From Cryptomeria japonica (lineage: Eukaryota; Streptophyta; Pinopsida; Cupressales; Cupressaceae): DNA of 64,000 nt. The stretch spans positions 365,809,667 to 365,873,666 of the forward strand of contig NC_081415.1 of assembly GCF_030272615.1 (NCBI RefSeq), in the 5' to 3' direction. Position 1 is the stretch's first letter. Each line of letters starts with the position of its first letter. Shown piece after piece: positions 21,376 through 32,734 of the stretch. The notes under the pieces were generated by a model. It had not been told where the DNA came from, searched no databases, and worked only from the letters and a program-made list of their open reading frames with translations. The position numbers and the translations under genes were made by a program.

Positions 21376-23544
21376 AAGTGATAACCTAAGTAGATTAGAA
21401 AATAATCTCTAAATAAGATAATGTGCCTCACACATGGGACGAATGCTATCATAGATTCGGCATGCTGTGAGAAGGCCTGAAATGGCAAACTACCTTCCTT
21501 GTCTTCACGAGAGGATGTGTGGGTCCACATGAGGCTTGGATGGGCCGGAAGTTCGGATTAGGTTGCCAGGGTTACCAGTGTATGGGCCGGGACCTATGAA
21601 GACTTGCCATGGTATCCATACCAGGTGGTGTGATGACACTTGTCCCTACGTTCGCTAGTGTGTTTCGTTTTGTCCTGTTTTGAGTACCTTTGTGAGTCGT
21701 CCTTCGTCGTTGCCCTCGTGAGTGTCGGTTTCATGTTAGACCCTTGGGTGGTGATGGTTCAGTTTTATGGATGCTCTCATGGACTCTCATGTTATTAGCT
21801 TGATTATGTTCAGCTGGATCCTGTTCCTTGTAAGGATCGTTTATGTATTTATTGACCGTTGTGGTCGTTGTATATTGCTTATGTATCGCCTTGATGGCTG
21901 GATTGTATAGTGTAACCTCTTGTACTCTTAACTTTATTATTTATCTGAGGGGGTCTTGCAGTTGAGCAGACCCGGAGATGTAGCCCTTAGGGGTGAACTC
22001 CGAGATCATTATGGTGTTATGTGGTGTATTCTCTTATGTCTCTTTACTCAGCTTTATCATGTATGTTTAATTTATGTTGTATGTTTAAGTGGATAATTGG
22101 AATTAATTCTAAATGCTTATATTCAATTCTATCTTGAATGACTTGTGGATCGAATGCGTAATTGGTTGAGATGCGAATTATCGTAATGCATGTGTGAAAT
22201 CGTCCTTTAAATGCAATAAGTTGGAATATGGAATAATGTATCTTAGAGTAATGAATCTTACTCAGTTGTTGTTAAGAAATTTAGATGTGCTTGGAAAGAT
22301 CTCTTATGCCATGATGAAATCCTAGTGTATTAGAAAAGGTAGATGTATGGTTTGTAATTTTAAAATGAAAAGATTGAATGAAGTTTATGAATGGATCTTA
22401 AATGATGAATCTTGCTTGTGATTTATATTTCCCTCTTTTGAAAGGAATTATCCTGAGTATGAATTATTTCGTTGTTAAGATAATTAGCTTATTGGATTAA
22501 TCATGTGAGTAAGTGAATTGTGATATTTAAGTAATCTCGTTGGGAAACTCTTTAGGAGTTAGTTGAAGTCTTCCGCTATGTAATCTGAATCTTTGGTATC
22601 TTGTTGCATCTTATGTGTTGTAACTTTAAAAAAAAAATTATTGCACTCCATTCTTGTGTTATTTTGGCTTATTCCTTCGGGGTTTCCTGGCGGGGCATTA
22701 CAGATGCACAAACTTCAATTGCATGAATGGCCCCAAACGCATGTATGGAGGTTAAATTTTGTTGAATGTCAAAGGGGAGAAGGTTTCCTACAAGTCACAC
22801 TCAAAAACAAGTTAACACAACATATACATGAGAGAACGCTACAAAACATACCCTTATAACGAAGGTCAGGAAACATACACAACATGCATAAGTTGAAGAG
22901 AGGCAAGAATGGTGATTTCAATTCCTTCTCAGGCCAATGACCAAACTTACAATTGCAGAAATGCAAGAAAATATACAATCCTTCAAGAGAAGTGGAAGAG
23001 CATAAGGTAGCTCAAGCCAGCAAGGAGAGAACCCTTTACAATGAGGCTTAATAGCCTATATATAGAAAACTAATCACAGAGGAGAGACCAATGGTCAAGG
23101 AGAAGAAGCCTTGACCTTGGCGTGCACAAAGGAATGCCAATCAGAGAAGGCAGGGAGGTGCATAACCTAACATGGTGTGTATGCAAGCAACCTGGCCATA
23201 CCTTGACAAAGCAATCCCAAGAAGAAAAGAACTTCTAGAAGGTGGATTGCCTAACATTCCAAAGTCAGAGCATGCAAACCTGACATGAAGGCCATCAAGT
23301 AACCATAAATAAGCATGGCCCTAGACTCCACTTGATGGAAACCCTACCAAAACATTAAATGCACCCCTGTAGCTCCATGAATGAAAGTAGACAAGTCGCA
23401 GGGGTTAGTGGAACATTAAGAGCCTTGAGTGTTGATCATATCATTTGGAAGTGTTGCAAGTCATCGAAAGTCGGGCATCGAGCACTGCTACAAGGGAAGA
23501 GGAGACGGGAACTCCGGAGTTCCAGGAATCTGGGTTCAAGAAGG

Positions 23545-24035
23545 GAAAGGCTTGGAAAATGGAAATTCTGGGATTCTGGGTTCAAGAAGGAAAAGGCTTG
23601 GAGCTGGGAATTCCGAGATTCTAGGTTCAAGAAGGAAAAGGCTTGAAGCTGGGAATTCCAGGATTTTGGGTTCAAGACAAAAAAGGCTTGGAACTGGGAA
23701 TTCCAAGATTTTGGGATTAAGAAGGAAAAGGCTTGGAACTGGGAATTTCGAGATTCCAGGATTCCGGGTTCAAGAAGGAGAAGGCTTGGGAACTGGGAAT
23801 TCTAGGATTCTGAGCTCTCAAGTTCAACAAGGAAAAGGCTTGGAATAGGGAATTTTGGGATTCTGGATTCAAGAAGGAAAAGGCTTGGAACTCGGAATTT
23901 CGGGATTCTGGGTTCAAGAAGGGAAGGAAAAGGCTTGGAACTAGGAATTCTGAGATTCTGAGTTCAAGAAGGAAAAGGCTTGGAACTCGGAATTTCGAGA
24001 TTCCAGGATTAAGGAGGAAAAGGCTTGGGAACTCG
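23545..24035. repeat. 45-bp minisatellite in the LTR of element A
   Basis: About 10.5 units of 44-54 bases, each beginning AGGCTTGGAACTGGGAATT and ending GGTTCAAGAAGGAAA. The usual length is 45 bases, a multiple of three, so frames stay open on both strands (23429-23848 plus, 23436-24234 minus). These frames are repeat artefacts. Confidence 0.9.
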
Positions 24036-24433
24036 CCTCCTGACAAGACAACACTAACATTTCATGATTCCATTGGTTCTGTCCTTGATCAACTAGGGCA
24101 GCGTTGGTCCATGGAATATATCTTTGATCAATTCTCACTGATGGACCAAGGATGTCAAAAAATGACAACATTTTGGCAACCTTTGAAGGATGCTTGCCTG
24201 CTAAGCATGAAATCCAGAAACCTGAAGCATCCATTGGGCACTAAGTCACTGGAAGGACCCAAAACATGTGTGTGCCAACACTTGGAGGGAAGCTGGAAAC
24301 TAGAGCATGGAATGCAATAGGTGCAAAAGCACTTATGAAGGAAAAACAACTGTTGATCTAATATTTATTGTCATCAAGACCCTCCTTAGAAGCAAGGCTT
24401 GAGATAAATCCCATTCACTAGGATTGGGAGAAC

Positions 24434-25487
24434 TTAATCGTCAAGCCTAGAGAGATGAAATGTGTTGGCCTCCTTGCAACTGGTGATGACATAGGGACCA
24501 CTCCAGATAGCATCAAATTTGGAGTGTCGTCCAGTTTTGGCTTTCTCTGCATCCCACTTGAGAACTTCATCTCCCTCTTTGAAGACCCTATTAGTATCCT
24601 TTTTGTCAAAACTTCTTTTGACCTTCTCTTGATGAGCCTCAAGCGTATGCATAGCCTGACTTCTAAACTCTTTGAGCTCCATTAGCTCAACTAGCCTTAC
24701 ATCATGGCATCATTCTCTGTCAGTTCTAACTTATGTGCTAGTTCAAGAGAGGGTAACTCCAGGGAAGATGGGAGCCTCGTTTCCTTCCCATATACCAGCA
24801 TGAAAGGGGAGTTACTAATCACCCGTTTGGGTCTGATCCTGTCAACCCAAAAGGCTATCCTCAACTTAGTATGCCAAGACCTCTGATTGTCTTCAATTGT
24901 CCTTTTGATTATCCTAATGAGGTTTTGTTGGAAGATTCAGCTAAGCCATTACCCTGAGGGTAATAATTGGATGATGTATTTAAGTATATACCATGCTTAA
25001 CTACCGAAGAACTTATTTGGATTCCAACAAATGCCTTGGCATTATCTGATATGATGGTGGAGGGGACATCGAATCTTGTCACAATTCCTTTAAGGAATTC
25101 CAACACTAAGGCCTCAGTGGCATCCTTTAATGCAAGTGCCTCTATCCACCTAGTGAAGTAGTCTATTGCAGCCAAGATCAACTTGTGGCCAGCACTAGAA
25201 GGTGGATTTATCATGCCGGTGAAGTCTAAACCCCATTTTGCGAATGGCTGATCTGCTTGAATAGGGTGGAGAGGAAGGGAAGCTATCCTTTTCTTTCCAG
25301 AGAAGAAAGCACATTTCTTGCAATTCTTCACCCATCTATGTGAGTCACTGAATAAGGTTGGCCAATAATAACCAGCCCTCGTTATTTTGATAGCTATAGT
25401 CCTTGCAGAGAAGTGCCCCCCTGAAGATCCATCATGAAATTCTTCTAAACATTTGTTGACTTGATTTTCCTCAATACATCTTAACAA
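24434..25487 (-). pseudogene. Element A integrase
   Basis: DDE integrase that would join element cDNA to the chromosome. The minus-strand frame shows a zinc-binding N-terminus (H...H then CKKCAFFSGKK), the core with D in WGLDFTG, D in IISDNAKAF and E in GLAESSNK, then a break near 24900. A C-terminal part with DEVLKWDAEKAK and GPYVITSC lies at 24434-24682. The reading frame is interrupted between core and C-terminal part (24683-24908). The catalytic residues are still visible. Confidence 0.85.
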
Positions 25488-25539
25488 GACTCCATTAGAG
25501 TCTCTTCAGAAAAGGGTGCCATCCACTAAGACATAGGGG

Positions 25540-26240
25540 ATGGACTGCAACTTGAAGTGTCTTCTTTTGGTCCTATCTAGACCTTAGGGATATCTATCTT
25601 CCATTGAGAAGGTGGTCATGTCACTCACCCAACTGATCTGAGTGTTGTTGCTAGTTGGTTGATCCTCTTATAACACAAGGGCGACCTCTGAAGGAGTCTC
25701 AAAAGATGAGACAAGCTGTTCACATAGGCACTTGCCTCTTACAAGCTTGGTGATCTTGATGATGTCATATTCCATGACCTTGTTTATCCACCCAGCCCTC
25801 TTCTCATTGATGTCCTTGTTTAGAAGTAAATCCTTGAAACTTGCATGTGGAACTAAGAGCCAGATCTTGCTGTTAAACAACATGTATCTAAACTTTTTCA
25901 ATGCTCTTAGAACAGTGAGGACCTACTTTTGTACATAGTTATACCTAAGCTCATAATCCTATAATCCCTCACTAAAGAAAGCAATAGGTTGCTCCAAATT
26001 ATCATTGTTCAGCTATGTTAGGACAGCTGAGATGCTGGATTCTCCTCCGAAGGTATAGAGGATAAAATCCTATTTCATAGTTAGGATTGACAAGAGTAGG
26101 GACCTGAGCAATTGCTTGCTTAATTTCTTCAAATCTAACCTTCCCTTCCTTGGTCCAACTGAAAGCCAACTTTTTCTTTAGCACGGAGGTGAGGGGTTTT
26201 ACTATGGCAACAAGGTTGGGAATGAACCTCCTCACAAAGT
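25540..26240 (-). pseudogene. Element A gypsy-type RNase H
   Basis: Follows RT on the minus strand. The connection segment MRRFIPNLVAIVKPLT and KKKLAFSWTKEGKVRFEEIK (26150-26235) is typical of the RT/RNase H boundary of gypsy elements. Further on, 25668-25901 has a degraded body. In-frame stops break it. Confidence 0.65.
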
Positions 26241-27000
26241 TGATCCTACCAAGGAAACTCTATAATCCTTTCTTGTGACTAGGGAGTGGAAGGGAAAGAA
26301 TAGACTCCACTCGCTACGGATCAATGGCTAAGCATTCTTTAGATACAATGTGTCCTAACAATCTTCCTTGATCAATAGCAAATACACATTGCTTGGGTTC
26401 AAGGACACTCCATATTCCCTACATTTCATGAGCACCTACTCAAGATGATCAAAATGATCAGCTTCATGCTTTGAATATACGGTTATATCATCAAGGTATA
26501 TAAGCACAAACTTTGCTAATACACCCTTGTAAGCCATGTCCATTGCTCTTTGAAATGTGGAACCTGCATTGGTTAGCCCAAAAGACATCTTACAATAAGC
26601 ATAGGTACCCCACTTAGTAGTAAATGCAGTCTTGTGCTGGTCTAACTCTTGGACTAAAATCTAAATGTAGCCTGAATACCCATCCAAGAATGAAAATCTT
26701 TCAAAGCCACTGACCTTTTGTAGAATTTGCTCCATACAGGGAAGAGGATAACGATCCTTAAGAAAGGCTAAAATTGAGGTCCCTAAAGTCTACACATAGT
26801 CTGATTTCCCCATTCTTCTTCCTTACAGGGACAAGATTAGCCTCCCAAGAGGAGTGTTTGATAGGGAAGATGATATTGGCTTCTATGAGTTTGGTTAACT
26901 CCTTCCTCATTAGTGACTCAATTTTGGGGTTTATTGGCCTTTCTTTTGTCTAACTAGTTTTGCATCTAGGTTTAGTTCTATAGTAGGTTGAGCTAAGCTA
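26240..27000 (-). pseudogene. Element A reverse transcriptase
   Basis: Copies element RNA to DNA in the intact family. The catalytic box is visible as VLIYLDDITVYSK (plus about 26472-26512 on the complement). Upstream blocks correspond to the LCVDF and FSFLDG regions in degraded form (26680-26830). Several stops and shifts interrupt the frame. Confidence 0.75.
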
Positions 27001-27029
27001 GGGTCAAAACCCTTCAAATCTTCATAGGT

Positions 27030-27350
27030 CTAAGCAACTATGTCATCATATCTTTGACAAAGCTTAAAAAAGGCTTCTTGTTCGGTTGAGGAACATACCT
27101 TTCCCAAATTTTGTGACCTACCCTCGGCAACAACAACTAGGTTATAATCACCCTTGTTTGCAGCCAGGTTCATCTTCTTCTTCAATTGATCACCCGAGTT
27201 GAAAATGCCTTCCAAGGTAACTAGACCTTTAGGCAACTTGTTGGAGTTGAGCTGCATGATCTGATCTCCATATTGGTCTTGCAGCATAGATTGATTTTTA
27301 GCAAAAAAATTATGCTTCATTTTGCAAGAAATTGACCATCTGCTGATCAC
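27030..27350 (-). pseudogene. Element A linker between second RNase H and RT
   Basis: A 106-codon minus-strand frame leading towards RT (KLCQRYDDIVA, then TYEDLKGFDPSLAQ after it). It matches the segment usually found just before RT in Tat-type polyproteins. No catalytic motif of its own. Confidence 0.4.
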
Positions 27351-27399
27351 TTTTGAAGACTTATCAATTTGCTTGATTGTCTAGGATGGCAAGTCTCAT

Positions 27400-27880
27400 A
27401 ACAAGCCTCATGTTTTGTTCCTTCTTGCTTACAACATGCGCTGGCATGTCAAACTAAGCACCAATTGTTGCAATCATATCAAAATGTTTATTTTGACTCC
27501 TAGGTACGCTCTAGATGTTGAAGGCCTCAAATTCTTCAATCAAATCCCAAACCTTGTGTTTGTATGATTTGAGTAGGTAGTTCTTTGTTATGTTTTAAGC
27601 TCTGCTATGATTAACAATCAACTCACTATCTCCAAATACTTGTAAAAATTTGATCTTTCTCTTTTGTGCAAGTTGGAGACCTTGAACTAGGGCTTCATAC
27701 TAAGTCACATTGTTGGTGCAAACCAAAATGAATCCTAAAAGAGAAGAAATATTTCTCTTGCTCAAGAGAAACAAGCATCACACCAACACCCTCACCAATC
27801 TTGTTTCTTGAACCATCAATTAACATGCTTCATAACCCCTCTAGATCTTCATGTGTCTTGATGAGGTTAGGAATAGGAAT
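27400..27880 (-). pseudogene. Second (archaeal-type-like) RNase H upstream of RT
   Basis: On the minus strand, in order: LIDGSRNKIGEGVGVML (first D), CTNNVT, YEALVQGLQLA (E), FGDSELIVN (D), and about 80 codons later SVPRSQNKHFDM (last D). This is the D-E-D-D layout of an RNase H fold and matches the additional RNase H found in plant Tat-type elements. At least two stops and a frameshift are present. Position is between protease (28114-28683) and RT (26240-27000), not after the gypsy-type RNase H. Confidence 0.7.
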
Positions 27881-28113
27881 ATCCTCCTAATGAATACAAT
27901 AGGTACCAAGCCAAGTCTCCTCAGTCTCAGTTAATCGGTCAAATTGAAAAGCATTGCGCCACTCATCTAGCAAGCAATCAGGAAGCAATCAGGAACCTCC
28001 CCTAGAAGAGTAGTACGCTCACGGACAATATACTCCTTCCCCTCTTCATGCAAGGTGCAATTCATGTTTATAAGGCTGGGGGTGTAGGGCTCAATGTGGT
28101 TTTGTGCAATGGG

Positions 28114-28683
28114 TTATGCCTTTATAGTAACCTTGGTACCATACCTTGTTCGAAATAGCATATGGAACCAATCAGAAGATGAGTATCCATCTATCTTGAC
28201 AATGAAGTCTCTAGACAGACAGATGGCGAAGAAGGCAGGGAGGTCAATGACTGATATGTCTTGTACGGCAGTACAACCAGGGCATGCGTGCAAAGTTAAC
28301 TTCATATTTTTAACAACCCCTACTATCTTAATAGAAGTGTCATCCAATTGGACAACACCCTTAGTCACAAGTTCATATTCTATACCAAGAAGGTCAGCTA
28401 CCTTCTTAGGCATGACTGAGCTGCTAGCTCCTGAATCTATCATGCAATTGTTGACTAAGTAATCTCCTATGATTAAAGAGAGATAGAAGGGGGGAGGCTT
28501 ACTGATCTTGCTTGAATCTTCTTCCTCCTTGGGTTGTACCAAACTGGTGGAGACTACCCTCCTGTTGACCGTTGCCTCATCACTTGATTGGTTGATGTCC
28601 TTCAATGCCTCCTCAAGCAAATCCTTTTGAGATGGAATGGAAAGGGCCTCCCACATAGTGACATTGAGATTGGCCTTCTTCAT
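28114..28683 (-). pseudogene. Element A aspartic protease
   Basis: A minus-strand open frame of 189 codons with the retropepsin active site in NNCMIDSGASSSVMPKKVAD (D-S-G) at about residues 77-96, followed by a flap-like hydrophobic region. The C-terminal part (FHMLFRTRYGT) is typical of the region after the protease in Tat/Athila-type polyproteins. The family processes gag-pol during particle maturation. The frame itself is open, but flanking genes are broken. Confidence 0.8.
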
Positions 28684-28773
28684 TTGGTTACCTATATTGA
28701 AAGGAACACTAGTTGATTTTGAAGGCCCCTTTGAAGATACAAGGTCTATCTTTGTTTTTGGGGTGACTTGGGC

Positions 28774-29932
28774 CTACTCTTGCCTCCTTCTCCCTTGAAT
28801 GGTATTTTGACTTGTATCCTGGACAGCTACTTTGGGCGTTGGAGCTTGGGCTAATGTTGAAGGTGAGGCACCTTCTACTGCTTTCCTTTTTGACCTTGTG
28901 TATTGTAGAATAGTATCACCATTTGTCTGGTTTATACCACAAAATTCTACCTCTTGCCAATTGACGAAAGTAGAATCTCCTTGTATGTGAGCCTGATTGC
29001 CAACACTTGGCTGATTTGGATCATATTGCTGGCCAGAGGTGGTTGGCTCATTCTGCACTACTAGATTTTGGCACGCACCTTAGTTGTGTGGTTGATTGCA
29101 TGGTTGACACCAATCTTGCTCGAGCGAGATTGTTTTGCATTGGAACTATTGCCTTTGAGTTATTTGCAGCTGTAGCATTCAAACTATGCAAGGGCCTGGC
29201 ATTACTCCATTGGTTTTGCCCTTGACAAGGTGGCCTATTCTGCTGGTAATTCTGATTTTGTGCTTGATAAGGTCTGCAATGCTGAGCCCGTTGCCTCTTA
29301 AGTGTCACCAACTCATTGCCAAACTTTTGCAGTAGAGCCTTGACCTTGTGGAGCTCATTTGAGGATGAATTGGATGTGGATGGATGGTTTGTGGGCACCA
29401 TAGGGATAGGAGCCAAGGTGGCTTGTTGAGTAGGAGCTTCTAGGAATAAAGGCCTTAGCGGCCTTGGTGCTATCTTCCTAGCCTATATCAAACAATTTTT
29501 TGCCTTTATGTCTATGTCATATGCATCTAGTAGAGAATTTTTGCCCATTGATTGTATCATGACAGCTACATCACTATTGAGAGATCTTAGATAATACAAG
29601 AAGGCATTATTGGGAGATGGCTTCACTAGAGTAGGGATTCTATCCCATATCTTTTGGAATCTGAAATTGAAGTCTCCCATGAATTCATGAGGTGCCCTCT
29701 TGATTGTAGTTAGTTGTTCAACTAGGGATAGGTGATCCCTTTTGTCATCAAAATGGTCACACAATTTTTTCCCTAATTCATCCCAATTATGAATGGAGTT
29801 AGGCGGTAACCCTCTATACCACTACAAAGCTTTTCCTTTCAAGGAACTGGCCAAGAGCCTAATAGAAACATCATCCTCGATGACATTGTGGACAGAGCAG
29901 ATGTTTGCAATGTCCTAAATATGCTCTATGGG
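28774..29932 (-). pseudogene. Element A gag, C-terminal part
   Basis: Structural gag. The minus-strand segment 29764-29483 (KRDHLSLVEQLTTIKRAPHE, then FRFQKIWDRIP) is the retrotransposon gag core. 29416-29048 is a glutamine/asparagine-rich linker (YQAQNQNYQQNRPPCQGQNQ), and 29058-28774 leads to the protease. Frames are broken at several points. The upstream part lies beyond the C insertion, at 41978-42324. Confidence 0.75.
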
Positions 29933-30445
29933 TGATTAGAAACAAATTTGAAATATTGAAAATAATATTTTCATTTTTTCTAGTTTTTCTATATGTTAGT
30001 ATTTGGCGTTTTTGAAGGCCTTCGGGGCATTTTCAGCCCTTGAAACTTTGGTCTATCCCTTAGAATGTTGTCATATGCACATTCTTTCAGGACTTCGCCT
30101 TAAGCTCTTGGAGACCTTTCCAACGAGTTAAACGGCTCGTAATTTCGAGTCTAGAGTAGAAAGTTATGCCTAGTTAAAGTTAGGACAAAATTTCATATAG
30201 TTTTTTGAATTTTCGTAGTTTTAGATTTTATTATGTAAATAAACAGATGTGACTGTTGGGTTTCGATTCTCAAGGGGTTTTGGTGACCCTTGGAATCTCA
30301 TGAACTGATATATGTTGGATTTTCGAATTGAATAGATTACTTTTTGGCTTGCTTCAATTTTGTGTTTACCTTGTTCATGTAAATAAATCCACAATACCGC
30401 AGGTTCTCACTCAGGTGTTGTCATCTGAATCCATAATTCGGATCA
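29933..30445 (+). repeat. Element C 5' LTR
   Basis: Starts TGATTAGAAACAAATTTG and ends CATAATTCGGATCA. The extreme ends TGAT/GATCA are inverse to those of an LTR as expected (the 3' copy starts TGATC). No strong TATA box is visible. Confidence 0.95.
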
Positions 30446-30446
30446 G

Positions 30447-30457
30447 TGGTATCAGAG
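30447..30457 (+). promoter_or_regulatory. Element C primer-binding site, initiator tRNA-Met type
   Basis: TGGTATCAGAG lies one base after the 5' LTR. This is the common plant PBS complementary to the 3' end of initiator methionine tRNA. Confidence 0.9.
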
Positions 30458-30565
30458 AAAGTTCGCTCCTGTATGTCATACCACACATGATCAACATATC
30501 AAAGATTGGGGTTGGAAACAAGGAATCCTTCAGACTACCTTCCTTTGAGACGCACACGATAACAG

Positions 30566-31436
30566 ATGGCTAAGTTGCAGACCGACGATGACATTAAAGC
30601 GTTGGTTGCAGATGCATTAACAAAACAACGTGAAGAAATGATGGAGTAGTTTAAGCAAATGCTGGAAAGTCGTGGGTCGCAAGCAAACCCACCATTCACA
30701 AGGTATACACCATTCGGTACAAGTGAATTTCGATATACCCACATTTCAAGGAAAGATTGATGCGGATGTTGTTGATGATTGGGTTTCAAAACTGGAAAGG
30801 TATTTCTTTGTCAACCAGTTCTCAGATGAAGAGAAAATAACTTTCGCTCTTCTCAAAGCTGAAAATCAAGTGAAAGATTCATGGGAAGCGAAGTTAGCAT
30901 CCAAGGCAGCAGAAACTGGCAGTACTTTTATTTTTGATCAAAAACCCACATGGGGAGAATTCATGGAGTACATAAAGGAAGAATACTTTCTTGTAGATAC
31001 ATGTGAACAGAAATATATGCAGTGGCAATTGCTTCGACAGAAAAAGGACCAAATTGTTCAAGAATATACTAATATGTTTCATGCTTTAGCAGCAAAGCTT
31101 GGCATCAAAGATTATGAGAAGCATCGAGTTTTGAAATATCAGAGTGGACTTCATAGGTATATCCAAACCGAAATGGAATTCCTGAACATAGAGACTCTAC
31201 CTAGTGCATATAAATTTGCTACAAAAATTGAGAAGAAATTCAAACAGAAAGGAAGGACGGATAACTTCGCAAACAACAGATGGAAGGGTAAAGGTGGCAA
31301 AACTACATGGAAACAAACCTCCAAGGAATCTTCTCCCAATTCACCAACGAAAAAGGCATGGGGTATGAAGAAGACACAAGAGAATGGTATGTGGTGTGAA
31401 TTCCATAAGAGTCCCTCTCATAACACAAAAGATTGA
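30566..31436 (+). pseudogene. Element C gag
   Basis: The probable start ATG is at 30566 (MAKLQTDDDIKALV). A stop at 30647 and a frameshift near 30720 precede the gag core in the next frame (VNFDIPTFQGKIDADVVDDW, then GEFMEYIKEEYF and QEYTNMFHALAAKLG). A lysine-rich stretch and a knuckle-like CEFHKSPSHNTKD end at the TGA at 31434. The frame continues beyond the stop into protease. Confidence 0.85.
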
Positions 31437-32405
31437 AAAACCATAAAAAGTTTCATGATGGAGACGAATGAGGACAAGGCAGAACCTAAGGTGGCAGAAT
31501 CTTGCAAAGAAGAAAGTCATGAACGGGTCACTAAGGCTGATCCATATGCAACGGTAGCTACTACAAAGATATTGCCCCGAGAGGATGAGGAGAGATTGTT
31601 CCACTCACAAATGTGGGTCGGAGGAAAAGCCCTGCACTTTATTGTTGATAGTGGAAGTCAAAAGAACCTAATATCAGCAGAGACTGTGAAGAGATTGAAT
31701 CTGAAAACAACAGCACACCCGCAACCCTATTCAATGGGATGGGTAAGTCAAGGGAGAGATATCCAAGTGCACCAGCAGTGTCGCCTTTCATACTCTATAA
31801 AGCCTTTCAAAGATGAGGTAATCTGTGATGTGGTTCCTTTAGATGTTTGTGATGTTCTGTTGGGACAACCATATATGTACCAGCGCCATGGTGTTTATGA
31901 GTCCAGACCTCGCAGCGTGACAATCAGATTAGGTGAGCAAAAATACCGAATACCAGAGGTAAGCCCTGCATACTCTACCTCTTTGATTAGTGCTAAGCAA
32001 TGTAGGAGGTTGGTTGCCAAAACGGGAACATTCATATTATTGATGATTCGTTCTGAAGAAGAGAGAAAGTCAATATATAATTCCCATGCCATCACAAACA
32101 CCACAACCCTGCAAAAAAGATCAATGGATCAAATTTTGATAAAATATGAGAATTTGTTTAAGTTACCAACTGAGGTACCTACACACTACCAAGTGAGACA
32201 CACTATTGATTTGATATCAGGAACTCCATTGCCTAATGAACCAGTCTACCGTAGATCAGTATTAGAAAATAATGAAATTAAGAGGCAAATACAAGAATTG
32301 ATTGAGAAGGGACATATTCGTCCAAGTGCATCACCCTGTGACAGTCCCATTGTTCTGGCAAAGAAAAAGGATGGAACTTGGAGACTTTGTATTGACTATA
32401 GGGCC
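31437..32405 (+). pseudogene. Element C protease and start of RT
   Basis: Same frame as gag after the TGA. The retropepsin active site is FIVDSGSQKNLISAETV near 31640-31690, and DVLLGQPYMYQRHG near 31850 is the conserved post-protease block. RT starts with LIEKGHIRPSASPCDSPIVL and KKDGTWRLCIDYRA, where it is cut at 32405 by element D. The next RT residues resume at 38856 in the matching frame once one target copy is discounted. Confidence 0.9.
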
Positions 32406-32734
32406 TGTTATCACTGTTCAAAATTGGATATTCTTGTTCCATAATTGGCTAGAAGTCTACAAAAAATGTGTCTAGTATGGCCTTGTTGCCTCTGATTGTC
32501 TTGGGTCAGAAGAGCGTTTAAGGTTTTTGAGTTTTAACCCTTCCTATGTTTGAAAAAAACCCTTATGTTCTATTTCTGCGTTACTTTTACCACTTAAAGA
32601 AGGGTTGGTTTATCATGAAAAGTGTCCCCCCATTATTTATTTCCCTAGGCGGTCCCTTAATATTTTCAAAATTTATGCCTTCGCCTATGTCTTGTTATAA
32701 TATTTGTCGGGCTCCTTAATTATTGTGCTACTCA

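Larger units (their letters stand above)
18522..22702 (+). mobile_element. Element B: 4.18-kb solo LTR
   Basis: Starts TGTAGTACCCC and ends GGGGCATTACA, flanked by the perfect 5-bp TSD GATGC (18517-18521, 22703-22707). The uninterrupted site is present at 42785-42800, where CTAGAGATGCACAGACTTCAATT continues without the insert. No internal region or gene is seen, so this is a solo LTR. It is homologous to E (59298-63033): both have a GGTACGA/GGTACAAG...CACCTGG block near the 5' side and a conserved GGGGGCCG(C/T)GCCC module near the 3' side. Orientation is assigned from the match with E. Confidence 0.92.
18202..24376 (-). mobile_element. Element A 3' LTR, split by element B
   Basis: In minus-strand terms it starts TGATGACAATAAATATT after the purine-rich AAGGAGGGTCT (plus 24377-24387) and ends GTGACAACA at 18202. 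Without B and its duplicated target it is about 2 kb. It aligns with 42478-43372 on both sides of B. A promoter-like CTATATATAGGC lies on the minus strand (plus 23052-23064). A minisatellite fills 23545-24035. The open frame at 22593-22859 spans the B/LTR junction and is spurious. Confidence 0.85.

Noticed and set aside
23429-24234. Long open frames on both strands at the minisatellite
   Set aside because: The 45-base unit is a multiple of three, so all units stay in frame. The products are repeats of the unit inside an LTR.
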